64,000 bases of DNA from Actinoalloteichus_B caeruleus. GTDB taxonomy: Bacteria > Actinomycetota > Actinomycetes > Mycobacteriales > Pseudonocardiaceae. The stretch lies in NCBI RefSeq assembly GCF_000718005.1, contig NZ_JODV01000007.1; one strand, given 5' to 3'. The position numbers were made by a program, and so were the translations under genes. Positions 14,413-22,830 of this stretch are shown here, piece by piece. Position 1 is the stretch's first letter. Each line of letters begins with the position of its first letter. The notes below the pieces were generated by a model. It did no database searches and was not told the origin of the DNA. It was given only the letters and a program-made list of their open reading frames with translations.

Positions 14413-15018
14413 ATGTTCACTCAACGAATCCGGCGTGCGGCCGGAGCGGCACTGCTTGGTCTTCTCCCCCTCCTCGGCGTCACCGCGTTCGCCGGAACCG
14501 CGCAGGGCCACGGCTGGACCCAGAACCCCGCCAGCCGCCAGGACCACTGTGCGTCCGGCGCCGTCACCGGCTGCGGCGAGATCCAGTGGGAGCCCCAAAG
14601 CGTTGAGGGTCCGAAGGGGTTCCCCGCCTCGGGCCCGGCGGACGGCACCATCTGCGCCGGCGGCAACGGCCGGTTCTCCCAGCTCGACGACCCACGAGGG
14701 GCGGGGTGGCCGACGACCCCGCTCACCAGCGGAGCGAACCACGAGTTCCGGTGGCAGATCAGCGTCTCGCACGCCACCAGCTCGTGGCGGTACTTCGTGA
14801 CGCGCGACGGCTGGAACCCGAACCAGCCGCTGAGCCGGGCCCAGCTGGAGCCGGCGCCGTTCCTCAGCCTCGACTACGGCGGCCAGCGGCCGCCGTCGGT
14901 CTTCGCGCACAGCGGAACCCTGCCGAACAAGAGCGGTCACCACGTCATCCTGGCGGTGTGGGACATCGCTGACACCGGGAACGCCTTCTACGCCTGCTCG
15001 GACGTCCGGTTCAGCTGA
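14413..15018 (+). CDS. AA10 lytic polysaccharide monooxygenase (chitin/cellulose-active)
   Basis: This 201-residue secreted copper enzyme is of family AA10. The signal peptide is RIRRAAGAALLGLLPLLGVT...GTAQG, cut so that the mature protein starts with His33 (HGWTQNPASRQ), the N-terminal His of the copper-binding histidine brace. The second brace His is in SVSHATSSWRYFVTRDGW (His120), and the axial Phe is in the C-terminal TGNAFYACSDVRF. Cys residues suited for disulfides are present. There is no carbohydrate-binding module, so it is a minimal single-domain form. The enzyme oxidatively cleaves chitin or cellulose; which one cannot be told from sequence. About 270 bp separate it from the gene upstream, and a GAAGGGAG precedes the ATG. 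Confidence 0.93.
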   Translation: MFTQRIRRAAGAALLGLLPLLGVTAFAGTAQGHGWTQNPASRQDHCASGAVTGCGEIQWEPQSVEGPKGFPASGPADGTICAGGNGRFSQLDDPRGAGWPTTPLTSGANHEFRWQISVSHATSSWRYFVTRDGWNPNQPLSRAQLEPAPFLSLDYGGQRPPSVFAHSGTLPNKSGHHVILAVWDIADTGNAFYACSDVRFS

Positions 15019-15140
15019 CAGCCGAACCCGCTGCCCAGGGCGGTCCTGCCGGCCGGAGCCCACGACAACTTCGCGTCACCCTCGGTAACGTGCGCTACGG
15101 GCCGCGAGTCCGGCCCGAACCGAGGGCGGAGGAAACGCAC

Positions 15141-15596
15141 ATGAGGTTGAGCGTGAGGTCGTCGGCCGGCAGGGCCCGGCGCGCGGTGGGCGTGGGCGTG
15201 AGCGCCCTGGCGCTCGGCGCGCTGCTGGTGGGCTGCGGAGAGGTCCAGGAAGCCCAACAGGAGCTGAGCAACGCCATCGACCAGGGGCGTGAACAACTGG
15301 AGCAGGGCCAACAGCAGATCGACAAGGCGACCACCTGCGCCGAGGCGCTGGGCATCGTCGGTTTCTTCGAGTCGGTCGGCAACGCGGTCTCGAATCCGGA
15401 GGAGACCGCTCAGCAGGCACGGGAGCGCGCCGAGGAGCTGGCGACCCTGGCGGCCGAGACCACCGACGAGGACGTGGCCAACGCGCTGCGGGAGATGAGC
15501 GACTCGGCGGCCAACCTGGCGGAGAACGGCGTGGGGTCGGACACCGTCGAGACCGTCGAGAACCAGGTCCAGGTGCTGCGGGACGCCTGTCTCTGA
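15141..15596 (+). CDS. Helical lipoprotein, unknown function
   Basis: This 151-residue lipoprotein has a basic N-terminus (VRSSAGRARRAVGVGV), a hydrophobic segment (LALGALLVG) and then the lipid-modified Cys in LLVGCGE. The mature part is rich in Gln, Glu and Ala with heptad-like spacing (EAQQELSNAIDQGREQLEQG and EETAQQARERAEELATLAAE), so a helical bundle or coiled coil is likely. Two Cys residues (TTCAEAL and DACL at the C-terminus) could form a disulfide. No family is recognised. The ATG at 15141 has GGCGGAGGAAA upstream. Confidence 0.75.
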   Translation: MRLSVRSSAGRARRAVGVGVSALALGALLVGCGEVQEAQQELSNAIDQGREQLEQGQQQIDKATTCAEALGIVGFFESVGNAVSNPEETAQQARERAEELATLAAETTDEDVANALREMSDSAANLAENGVGSDTVETVENQVQVLRDACL

Positions 15597-15721
15597 CCCG
15601 TGCCCACCGTGGTTCGGTCGGTGGTTCGCGGCCTGGCGAGGGGTGGTCGTCCCGATCCCCTCGCCACCGGCCTGCGTCGCGCCGGTCACTTCCGTAGCCT
15701 GGATGGCGGAGGTGACCAGCG

Positions 15722-15919
15722 ATGCGAGCGGATGTAGGCGACCGGCTGCACATGCACAGCAGGACCGTGGGCCAGCAGGACCGCACCGGCGAGATCGTCG
15801 AGGTGCGCGGCCCGGAGGGCGAACCGCCCTACCTGGTCCGGTTCCCCGACGGGAGCGAGGCCCTGATGTTCCCGGGGGCGGACTGCCTCGTCGAGCCCCC
15901 CATGCCCGAGCACGGCTGA
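15722..15919 (+). CDS. DUF1918-domain protein
   Basis: This 65-residue protein matches the actinobacterial DUF1918 domain, a small SH3-like barrel: 'VGDRLHMHSRTVGQQDRTGE', then IVEVRGPEGEPPYLVRFPDG, SEALMFPGADCLVE. Its function is unknown, but the fold and the 'RTGEIVEVRGPDG-PPY-VRW-DG' pattern are strongly conserved. It stands alone before the convergent mdh gene, with a hairpin in between. Confidence 0.88.
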   Translation: MRADVGDRLHMHSRTVGQQDRTGEIVEVRGPEGEPPYLVRFPDGSEALMFPGADCLVEPPMPEHG

Positions 15920-15974
15920 CCCGGGCCGCGGTCTTCGCCGGCTGGCGGGCCGTGGCCACGGCGGCACCGAGCAC

Positions 15975-16006
15975 GTCGGCGTCGCCCCCAGGAGGACGAC
16001 GCCGAC
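15975..16006. terminator. Hairpin between DUF1918 gene and mdh
   Basis: GTCGGCGTCG and CGACGCCGAC form a perfect 10-bp stem around a 12-nt loop, between two converging genes. It lies 41 bp past the mdh stop, so it probably serves as mdh's terminator and for the opposite gene too. Confidence 0.5.
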
Positions 16007-16047
16007 CTTCCCCGCTCGGGGCCGATCGAGCGACCCCGAGAGCGTGT

Positions 16048-17004
16048 TCAGAGGCTCTGGACGTCGGCCTGCTTCGCGCGGACGGCCTCGGCGGCCTCCT
16101 TCAGCGCGGCGAGCTCGGTGTCGGTGAGGTCGCGCTCGACCACCTTGCGCACGCCCTCCCTGCCCAGCTCGGCGGTCACGCCCAGGTAGACGCCGGAGAT
16201 CCCGTACTCACCGTCGACCCACGCGCACACCGGCAGGACCTCACCGGAGTCCTCGTGCACCGCCTTGGCCATCCGGGCGGCGGCGGCCGAGGGAGCGTAG
16301 TAGGCGGACCCGGTCTTGAGCAGCGCGACCACCTCCGCGCCACCGTTGCGGGTGCGGGTGACCAGTTCCTCCACCTTCTCGGCCGGCAGCGCCTCGGTCA
16401 GGGGCGTCCCGTCGACCGAGGACGCGGAGGGCACCGGCACCATGGTGTCGCCGTGCGAGCCCAGCGTCAGGGTGGTCACGGAACCCACCGGCACGTCCAG
16501 CTCCTCGGCCACGAAGTTCGTGAACCGCGCGGTGTCGAGGATGCCGGCCTGGCCGAGCACCCGGTTCTTCGGGAACTCGGTGGCGATCTGGGCGAGGGCG
16601 GTCATCTCGTCCAACGGGTTGGAGACGACGATGACGACGGCCTCGGGCGCGTGCTTGGCGACGTTCTCCGAGACCTGCCGGACGATCTTGGCGTTGGTCT
16701 CGATGAGGTCCATCCGGTTCATGCCCGGCTTGCGGGGAAGACCGGCCGTGATGATCACGATCTCGGCGCCGGCGATGGCCTCGTAGCCCTCGCCCTTGGG
16801 GCCGGTGGTCTGCCCGACGACCCTGGTCTCGAAACCCTCGACGGCCCGGGACTGGTTCATGTCCAGGGCGAGCCCCTCGGGCTTGCCTTCCAGGATGTCG
16901 GTGAGCACCACGGTCTCGAAGATGTCGTACTCGGCCAACCGCTGGGCCGTGGTGGAGCCGTAGAAGCCGGCGCCGACGACGGCGACCTTACCGGAACGTG
17001 CCAC
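16048..17004 (-). CDS. mdh: Malate dehydrogenase (LDH-like type)
   Basis: This 318-residue enzyme interconverts malate and oxaloacetate with NAD. The Rossmann motif is VAVVGAGFYGSTTAQRLAEY at residues 7-26. The mobile active-site loop has TAGLPRKPGMNRMDLI with substrate Arg residues, followed by IVVSNPLDEMT, 'VLGQAGILDTARF' and the catalytic-His motif GSHGDTMVPVPS. Arg in 'PRKPGM' rather than Gln favours malate over lactate. Length and motifs place it in the LDH-like MDH group rather than the 329-residue dimeric type of Streptomyces. The GTG at 17004 starts the enzyme at its first strand. It acts with icd and sucCD. Confidence 0.93.
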   Translation of the reverse strand: MARSGKVAVVGAGFYGSTTAQRLAEYDIFETVVLTDILEGKPEGLALDMNQSRAVEGFETRVVGQTTGPKGEGYEAIAGAEIVIITAGLPRKPGMNRMDLIETNAKIVRQVSENVAKHAPEAVVIVVSNPLDEMTALAQIATEFPKNRVLGQAGILDTARFTNFVAEELDVPVGSVTTLTLGSHGDTMVPVPSASSVDGTPLTEALPAEKVEELVTRTRNGGAEVVALLKTGSAYYAPSAAAARMAKAVHEDSGEVLPVCAWVDGEYGISGVYLGVTAELGREGVRKVVERDLTDTELAALKEAAEAVRAKQADVQSL

Positions 17005-17135
17005 TTGGGGGGTCCTCCCGATCCGCGTCTTGGGTGGGTTCCCCGGGCGCGACGCTGGGCGGGCACGGCGACGTCACGTTCGTCGTGAGCCAACCCGGAA
17101 TCACCTGTTCGGCGACGGCCACGGCACCGGGACCG

Positions 17136-17159
17136 CGCGCCGGCAGGGGCCGGCGCGCT
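17136..17159. terminator. GC-rich hairpin upstream of mdh
   Basis: GCGCGCCGGC and GCCGGCGCGC form a perfect 10-bp stem with an AGGG loop in the 304-bp gap between the TetR gene (stop 17309) and mdh (start 17004), both on the minus strand. It may stop read-through from tetR into mdh. The rest of the gap should hold the mdh promoter. Confidence 0.5.
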
Positions 17160-17280
17160 GGGAGATTACCAAGCCGGCGGGCGGCGGAACCCCCGGTGGT
17201 GAGCAGGGTCTCCACCGGGAGTGGGGGTCCACCGCCACACGGGGGAACGCCTCGTCCGACCTCCGCGCCGCCGGAGCGCC

Positions 17281-17302
17281 GGTGGCGCACGAGGGCGCCA
17301 CC
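17281..17302 (-). terminator. Hairpin directly after tetR
   Basis: GGTGGCGC and GCGCCACC form a perfect 8-bp stem with a 6-nt loop, starting 6 bp past the stop codon of the TetR gene at 17309. Confidence 0.5.
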
Positions 17303-17308
17303 GAGTCC

Positions 17309-18007
17309 TCAGTGGCCGGCGAGCAGGGCGTCGAGTTCCACCCGCAGCACCTCCTCGGGGTCCACTCCGGTGGCGGTGAACTGCCCGACCAGCGCGAGGC
17401 TGATGAGGCCGTGGAGTCGTGCCCAGCACCGGACCGCCCGCAGGGCCACCTCCGGCGGGAGGGGCTCGCCCCCGCGGGCGTCCACCCAGCCGGCGAGCTG
17501 GTCCCGGAGCGGTCCGCCGCTGACCGCCCTCGTCTCGGCCGGGCCGGGCGGGAGCTCCGCCAGGACGTCGAACAGCACGGCCATCGGGCGGAACGCCTGC
17601 TCGAAGGTGTCCTCGGGGGCCGCGTACCCGGGCACCGGCGCCCCGAACAGGAGCAGGTACCGGTGCGGCATCTCCGCGCTCCACGTCCAGAGCGCGTGGA
17701 CGAAGGCCCGCAGGCGGAGTTCGGGGTCGGCCTCGCCCGCCCCGGGCACGGCCGCGTCGACGGCCTCGGCCAGCCCCCGGTAGCCCTCGCGCACCAGCTC
17801 GGTCAGCAGGGCGTCGCGGTTGGCGAAGTACCGGTACAGGGCGGGGCCTGTCAGGCCCATCCGGCGGGCGATCGAGTTCAGCGAGAGCGCCGCTCCGCCG
17901 CCCTCCGCGACCTGCTCCCACGCCAGGTCCTTGATCTCCCGCAGGGTCAGTTCCCGGTAGCGGGCACGGGGCGGGCGTCGGGACGACGGGCTCGCGGCCT
18001 CGGGCAC
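17309..18007 (-). CDS. TetR-family regulator with WHG-type C-terminal domain
   Basis: This 232-residue TetR regulator starts at the GTG at 18007, eight bases after GAGGAG. A basic N-terminal arm (RRPPRARYRELTLREIKDLA) leads into the helix-turn-helix, SLNSIARRMGLTGPALYRYF followed by ANRDALLTELVREGY. The ligand domain contains WTWSAEMPHRYLLLFGAPVP and 'EDTFEQAFRPMAVLFDVL', typical of the WHG C-terminal domain. It is divergent from a quinone oxidoreductase-like gene, and the gap holds dyads, so it most likely represses both itself and that enzyme. The inducer is unknown. Confidence 0.88.
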   Translation of the reverse strand: MPEAASPSSRRPPRARYRELTLREIKDLAWEQVAEGGGAALSLNSIARRMGLTGPALYRYFANRDALLTELVREGYRGLAEAVDAAVPGAGEADPELRLRAFVHALWTWSAEMPHRYLLLFGAPVPGYAAPEDTFEQAFRPMAVLFDVLAELPPGPAETRAVSGGPLRDQLAGWVDARGGEPLPPEVALRAVRCWARLHGLISLALVGQFTATGVDPEEVLRVELDALLAGH

Positions 18008-18086
18008 GACGGGTCTCCTCACTACTGCCGATGACGGGCGCGGCGACCCGCGCTTGACAGGCCCAGGGTAACTGGCGCATTCTTTG

Positions 18087-18110
18087 GTTACAGGTTCTAA
18101 CGAACGTAAC
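18087..18110. promoter_or_regulatory. Operator-like dyads between tetR and oxidoreductase
   Basis: GTTAC at 18087-18091 and GTAAC at 18106-18110 bracket an inner GTTC-TAAC-GAAC dyad whose centre is one base away. The cluster lies in the AT-richer 127-bp gap between the divergent TetR (start 18007) and oxidoreductase (start 18135) genes. Confidence 0.4.
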
Positions 18111-18134
18111 AAGCAATAGCTAATGTGAGGCAGC

Positions 18135-19160
18135 ATGGTCAGGCAGATGGAACTGAGCGGGCTCGGCGGCCCGGAACGTCTGGTCGCCCGCGAGCGGGAG
18201 GTGCCCGGGCCCGGCACGGGCGAGGTGCGCGTCCGGGTGGAGGCGAGCGGAGTCGCCTTCGCCGAAGTGCAGATGCTGCGCGGCCGCTACCCGATGCAAC
18301 CCCGCTTCCCCTTCGTGCCCGGTTACGACCTGGTCGGCCGGATCACCGCCGTGGGGCCGGAGGTCGCCGGCCTCGCGCCGGGCGACAGGGTCGCGGCCAT
18401 GCCCCGCACCGGGGCCTGGGCGGACGAGGTGGTGCTCCCGGCCTCCGAGGTCGTCCCGGTTCCCGCCGGGGTGGACTCGGGAGACGCCGTCGCCCTGGTG
18501 ACCAACGGCGTGACCGCCTGGCAGCTGGCGCATCGCAGCGCACCGGTGGGTCCGGGCCAGACGGTGCTCGTGCACGGGGCGACCGGCGGCGTGGGCGGTC
18601 TGCTCGCCCAACTGTGCCGGCAGGCGGGCGCGACGGTCGTGGGCACCGCGTCGGAGGCGAACCAGGAAGCGCTCCGAGCCGAGGGCGTCGTTCCCGTCGA
18701 CTACCGCTCCCCCGACCTCACCGAACGGCTCCGCCGCCACGCACCGCACGGCTACCACGCCGTGTTCGACCACCTCGGGCCCCGGAGCGTTGCCCGGTCA
18801 CGCGCCCTGCTCGCGCCGGGCGGACGGGTCGTCAGCTACGGGTCGGCGGCGACGCTGCGCGACGAGGGCGGGCCCCTGCGCCCCTACCTGCGGATGCTCG
18901 GCGGGTTGCTGTGGTGGAACACGCTCGGCGAACCACGGCTCACCCGGCGGCGCCGGGTCTCCCTCTACTACGTGCGTCCCGGGCGGAGGTTCCGCGAGGA
19001 CCTGGGCACCGTGCTCGGTCTGCTCGCGGCGGGCACCCTCACGCCGGTGGTCCACTCCCGGCACCCGATGTCGCGGGCGGCCGACGCGTTGCGGATCCTG
19101 AGCCGGGGCGGCGTGCACGGGAAGATCGTGTTGGTGGCCGACCAGGAGCGGGGCACCTGA
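18135..19160 (+). CDS. Medium-chain dehydrogenase/reductase (quinone oxidoreductase-like)
   Basis: This 341-residue member of the MDR superfamily is of the zinc-free quinone oxidoreductase type. Its N-terminal GroES-like domain has GPGTGEVRVRVEASGVAFAE and FPFVPGYDLVGRITAVGPEV. The NADPH-binding Rossmann motif is VLVHGATGGVGGLLAQLCRQ (about 139-158), followed by VVGTASEANQEALRAEGVVP. The catalytic-zinc Cys of alcohol dehydrogenases is absent, so NADPH-dependent reduction of a quinone or enone is likely; the true substrate is unknown. The start at 18135 is close behind GTGAGG. Control by the divergent TetR regulator is likely. Confidence 0.88.
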   Translation: MVRQMELSGLGGPERLVAREREVPGPGTGEVRVRVEASGVAFAEVQMLRGRYPMQPRFPFVPGYDLVGRITAVGPEVAGLAPGDRVAAMPRTGAWADEVVLPASEVVPVPAGVDSGDAVALVTNGVTAWQLAHRSAPVGPGQTVLVHGATGGVGGLLAQLCRQAGATVVGTASEANQEALRAEGVVPVDYRSPDLTERLRRHAPHGYHAVFDHLGPRSVARSRALLAPGGRVVSYGSAATLRDEGGPLRPYLRMLGGLLWWNTLGEPRLTRRRRVSLYYVRPGRRFREDLGTVLGLLAAGTLTPVVHSRHPMSRAADALRILSRGGVHGKIVLVADQERGT

Positions 19161-19217
19161 GGATGGGCTGCGAGGCCGGCCATGCCGGGCTCGGCGTCTC
19201 CCGGTGGAAGGGTCCGC

Positions 19218-19242
19218 GGGGCGGGGCGGGGCGGGGCGGGGC
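19218..19242 (+). repeat. (GGGGC)5 tract, possible G-quadruplex
   Basis: Five consecutive GGGGC units occur between the converging oxidoreductase and DUF3017 genes, followed by more G-rich sequence. Four or more G4 runs separated by one base are the classic quadruplex-forming pattern on the plus strand. Confidence 0.8.
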
Positions 19243-19291
19243 GCGGCGGTCCGAGGGCGCGGCGGGGCGGGTCGAGGTCCGCGCTCCCGCG

Positions 19292-19582
19292 TCAGCCCAG
19301 CGGGCCACCCTCGATGGTCAGGGCGACCAGCACCACCATGCCGCCCAACAGGCCGTAGAGCAGCACGTCCACCCCGCGACCCCGGATCTTCAACAGGCCG
19401 GCCTGCTCGTCGGCCAACAGGACCCGCAGCCCGGCGGCCAGCAGGAGCGCGCCGCCCAACAGCACGGACCCCTCCCGCCAGTGCCCCATGAACACCCGGA
19501 CGAAGCCGAGCACCACCACGGCGATCACCAGCAGGAAGGAGAACTGGGGCGCCGTCGCCCGCCCCTTGGGGCGACCGCTCAC
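19292..19582 (-). CDS. DUF3017 membrane protein
   Basis: This 96-residue protein has three hydrophobic helices: FSFLLVIAVVVLGFVRVFMG, GSVLLGGALLLAAGLRVLLA and a C-terminal VLLYGLLGGMVVLVALTI. The 'HWREGSVLLGGALLLAAGLR' region is the DUF3017 signature. In many actinobacteria this gene directly follows folD, as here, where its start overlaps the folD stop by 4 nt (ATGA at 19579-19582). No function is known. Translational coupling to folD suggests joint expression. Confidence 0.88.
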   Translation of the reverse strand: MSGRPKGRATAPQFSFLLVIAVVVLGFVRVFMGHWREGSVLLGGALLLAAGLRVLLADEQAGLLKIRGRGVDVLLYGLLGGMVVLVALTIEGGPLG

Positions 19583-20436
19583 GCGCGGTCCGCCGCCCGC
19601 TCGGCGGCCTCCACCACGTTCAGCAACAGCATGGCCCTGGTCATCGGACCGACCCCGCCCGGCATCGGCGCCAGGTACCCGGCGGTCTCCCGCGTCTCCG
19701 GCGCGACGTCACCCACCAGGCCCTCGTCCGTGCGGGTGATGCCGACGTCGAGGACCGCCGCCCCCGGCTTGATGCTGTCCGGCCGGACCAGCCCGGGAAC
19801 GCCGGCGGCGGCCACGACCACGTCGGCGCGCCGCAGCTCCGCGTCCAGGTCCCGGGTTCCGGTGTGGCAGAGGGTGACCGTGGCGTTCTCCGAGCGGCGG
19901 GTCAACAGCAGCCCCAGCGGGCGCCCGACCGTGACCCCTCGGCCGACCACGGCCACGTTCGCCCCGGCGAGCGGCACGTCGTAGCGGCGCAACAACTCGA
20001 CGATGCCCCGGGGGGTGCACGGCAGCGGCCCCGGCTCGCCGAGCACCAACCGGCCGAGGTTGACCGGCTGCAGGCCGTCGGCGTCCTTGGCGGGGTCGAT
20101 GCGCTCCAACACCGTCCCGGCGTCCAGCCGCCCCGGCAACGGCAGCTGCACGAGGTACCCCGTGCAGGCCGGGTCGGCGTTCAGCTCGTCGACGGCCGCC
20201 TCGACCTCGCCCTGGCTCGCCGTGGCCGGGAGGTCGACGCGGATCGACTCGATCCCCACCTTCGCGCAGTCCCGGTGCTTGCCCCGGACGTACGCGTGCG
20301 ACCCGGGGTCATCGCCGACGAGGACCGTCGCGAGCCCCGGTGTCACCCCGCGAGCGCGCAGCGCGTCGACCCGCTGCCGCAACTCCGCGAAGATCGTGTT
20401 CCTGGTGGCCTTGCCGTCGAGGATCGTGGCGCTCAC
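19579..20436 (-). CDS. folD: Bifunctional methylene-THF dehydrogenase/cyclohydrolase
   Basis: This 285-residue FolD interconverts 5,10-methylene- and 10-formyl-tetrahydrofolate, supplying one-carbon units for purine synthesis (used by PurN and PurH, also in this window). The catalytic region is VLVGDDPGSHAYVRGKHRDC with the key Tyr and Lys (about 40-59). 'GYLVQLPLPGRLD' and KDADGLQPVNLG bind folate. The NADP site is VVGRGVTVGRPLGLLLTRR (about 163-181), and the end has 'LAPMPGGVGPMTRAML'. All expected motifs are intact. It is followed, with a 4-nt overlap, by DUF3017. Confidence 0.95.
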   Translation of the reverse strand: MSATILDGKATRNTIFAELRQRVDALRARGVTPGLATVLVGDDPGSHAYVRGKHRDCAKVGIESIRVDLPATASQGEVEAAVDELNADPACTGYLVQLPLPGRLDAGTVLERIDPAKDADGLQPVNLGRLVLGEPGPLPCTPRGIVELLRRYDVPLAGANVAVVGRGVTVGRPLGLLLTRRSENATVTLCHTGTRDLDAELRRADVVVAAAGVPGLVRPDSIKPGAAVLDVGITRTDEGLVGDVAPETRETAGYLAPMPGGVGPMTRAMLLLNVVEAAERAADRA

Positions 20437-20440
20437 GGGC

Positions 20441-21517
20441 CTATCGTTCCAGACCCCGACCCCGCCGGGTTCGGCCGGGCACCACCGCCAGGACCGCGCC
20501 GAGCAGTGTCAGCGCGCTGCCAGCCAGGGTCGCCACCGACATCGGCCCGTCCGTGGCCGGCAACACCAGGTCCAGCAGGACGGCCCCGGAAAGCTGGCCG
20601 GCGACCGCGCTCATCGCGAACACCAGCACGCCGGTGTGGCGGACCGCCACCGCGCCGATCGCGATGAAGAGCACGCCGAGCGGCCCGCCGACGTAGAGCA
20701 CGGGCTCGGCCGGCAACGGGGCCGGCCGGTCACCGAGGACGAGCAGAACGGCCAACGCGACCAGCAGACCAGTCAGACCGACCACGAAGTTCACCAGCGT
20801 CGGCGGCAGCGGAGACCGGGCCACCACGCCGACCTGGCCGTTCACCGCCTGCTGCCAGGCGATGGCCACGCCGGCCAGCGCGGGCAGCACGGCCAGCCCG
20901 AGCCGGGAGGGGTCGCTCAACTCCCCGGACATCGCGATCACGACGGCGCACAGCGCGATCACCGCGCCCACCATCCGCAACCACGTCACCGGGCGTTTCC
21001 CGCCCGGCCCGACACCCAGCCGGTCCACGACCATCCCCGAGGTGACCTGTCCGGCGACCACCGCGACCGTGAACACCGCGACTCCCACGCTCCCGACGGT
21101 CAGCCCCTGGCTGAGCACCAGGAAGGCCCCGCACAGCCCGCCGAGGCAGTGCCACCACCGCAACCTCGGTTCGCCGGGGGCCGCTGGTGACGGTGCCCGA
21201 GCACCGGAACCGGTGGTGTCGCGAGGCCGGGACGACGAGGAACCGGGCGAACCGCCGCCGGAGCGCAGCGCCGCGAGCACACGTCCCAGGCCCCGGCGCG
21301 CGGTGGGAGACGCCAGGGCGAAGAGGGCGACGAGCAGGAGACCGGTCCCGAAGGACACCACGGCCGCCGCGACCCCGCTCCCCAGCCGGCCCGCCAGTTC
21401 CCCGTTGACCCGCGACTGGGCCGCCATGCCCAGTCCGGCGACCACCGCGCCGGCGATGCCCAGCGCGAGGAGACGAGAGGGCTGGCCGTTCCCGGCGGTG
21501 GGGGGTTCAGTCGTCAC
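20441..21517 (-). CDS. DMT-family (YdcZ-type) transporter
   Basis: This 358-residue membrane protein is of the drug/metabolite transporter superfamily, YdcZ-like branch. Ten hydrophobic helices form two halves of five: 'ALGIAGAVVAGLGMAAQSRVNGELAGRLGS' starts the first and LAVLPALAGVAIAWQQAVNG-QVG the second. The 'AAQSRVNGEL' and AWQQAVNGQ motifs recur, as expected of the internal duplication. A polar insert of about 40 residues (SGGGSPGSSSSRPR) separates helices in the first half. The substrate is unknown. Its start overlaps the stop of the MFS gene by 4 nt, so the two form a transport operon upstream of folD. Confidence 0.83.
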   Translation of the reverse strand: MTTEPPTAGNGQPSRLLALGIAGAVVAGLGMAAQSRVNGELAGRLGSGVAAAVVSFGTGLLLVALFALASPTARRGLGRVLAALRSGGGSPGSSSSRPRDTTGSGARAPSPAAPGEPRLRWWHCLGGLCGAFLVLSQGLTVGSVGVAVFTVAVVAGQVTSGMVVDRLGVGPGGKRPVTWLRMVGAVIALCAVVIAMSGELSDPSRLGLAVLPALAGVAIAWQQAVNGQVGVVARSPLPPTLVNFVVGLTGLLVALAVLLVLGDRPAPLPAEPVLYVGGPLGVLFIAIGAVAVRHTGVLVFAMSAVAGQLSGAVLLDLVLPATDGPMSVATLAGSALTLLGAVLAVVPGRTRRGRGLER

Positions 21518-22830
21518 GTCCGCTCATACTGCGCCATGTCCGGACCGGCCTCCCGCGACGGCCGGGTCAGATGTCGCGCGAGTAACACCGCGACGAGGCA
21601 CCAGGACGCCGCGACCGCCGCCGTCACCGACGGGTTGGCGGCGTCGAGCAACCACCCGGTGACCACACTGGCCAGGGCTCCGCCCGCCGTGGTCGCGGCC
21701 GCGAACCAGCCGAACACCTCGGCCTGCCTCCCGGCAGGGGCGATCCGCCCCACCAGACCGTTCATCGCGGCCAGGGCTGGCGCGATCGCCAGCCCGCTGA
21801 CCACCAGCACCCCGGCCAGCAGCCACGGGGAGGGATCGGGGTGGACGGGGGGCAGCACCAGGCTGATCGCCGCCAGCCCACCCAGGACCGCGCCGATCCG
21901 CAGCCACAGCCGGGGCTCGCCGCGGAGCCCCCCGGCCACGAACCCGCCCACCAGTGAACCCGCCCCCCACGCGGCGGCCAGCAACCCCGCCAGGGCCGGC
22001 GTGCCCCGATCCCGGGCCCACGCGACGATGAGCAGGTCGATCGCGATCACGGAGGCGACGAAGGCGAACCCCATCACGAGCGAACCCCGGAGCCTGGGCA
22101 CCCGGAACACCGAACCACTCGCCCTCGCCGACCGGTGGGTCAACGAGGCGCGCGCCGAGAGGAGCTCCGTCCGGCTCGCGGCGAACGCGAACCCCGCCAC
22201 CCCGACCAGGGCGAGGGCGGCGCAGAGCAGCACCGCCGCCATCGGGCTGACGACCGCGACGACCATCGCCGCCAGCACCGGGGCGACCACGAAGAGCAGT
22301 TCCTGGAGCGTCGCCTCCACGGCGTAGGCGGCCTCCCGCGCGGTCCGCTCGGGGATGCTGGCCCACACCGCCCTGCTCACCTGGGTCACGGGCGGCATGA
22401 AGCACCCGGTGACGAACGCCACGGGCGGGGCGGCGTACCACCAGTCCGCCGGCCACCACGAGAGCGCCGCCAGCCCGCCCGCGTACACCAGCCCGGTCAC
22501 CAGCAGCAGTCGAGGAACCGAACCGTGGTCGGCGGCCCGACCGCGCAGCGGTCCCGCCACCACCTGGCCGGCCGTGAGGGCTCCTGTCACGAGACCGGCG
22601 ACCAGGTAGGAACCGGCCCAGTCCGCGACGAGGAACGTGAGCGCGATGGGGACTCCCGGTTGGTACAACCGCCCCAGCAGCGACCAGAGCAGCAGACTGA
22701 GGACACCTGGCACGTCGGCGAGTCGCCGGTAGGGAGCGAGCACCAGGCCAGCGTGCACCAGACGCCACCGCGGCACATCGGCTTTTCCGGCGGGCGGGCG
22801 CGGCCGGGCTACGAGGTGGTCTCCGGCCAC
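21514..22830 (-). CDS. MFS transporter
   Basis: This 438-residue major-facilitator protein has about twelve hydrophobic helices. The N-terminal half contains 'VLSLLLWSLLGRLYQPGVPI' and VAGPLRGRAADHGSVPRLLL, the latter a variant of the MFS motif A in the loop between helices 2 and 3. The C-terminal half has 'GLLAAAWGAGSLVGGFVAGGL'. It resembles the actinobacterial exporters annotated as MFS efflux proteins; no substrate can be assigned. The start is a GTG at 22830 behind GAGGA. It is followed by a YdcZ-type DMT transporter with a 4-nt overlap. Confidence 0.85.
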   Translation of the reverse strand: MAGDHLVARPRPPAGKADVPRWRLVHAGLVLAPYRRLADVPGVLSLLLWSLLGRLYQPGVPIALTFLVADWAGSYLVAGLVTGALTAGQVVAGPLRGRAADHGSVPRLLLVTGLVYAGGLAALSWWPADWWYAAPPVAFVTGCFMPPVTQVSRAVWASIPERTAREAAYAVEATLQELLFVVAPVLAAMVVAVVSPMAAVLLCAALALVGVAGFAFAASRTELLSARASLTHRSARASGSVFRVPRLRGSLVMGFAFVASVIAIDLLIVAWARDRGTPALAGLLAAAWGAGSLVGGFVAGGLRGEPRLWLRIGAVLGGLAAISLVLPPVHPDPSPWLLAGVLVVSGLAIAPALAAMNGLVGRIAPAGRQAEVFGWFAAATTAGGALASVVTGWLLDAANPSVTAAVAASWCLVAVLLARHLTRPSREAGPDMAQYERT

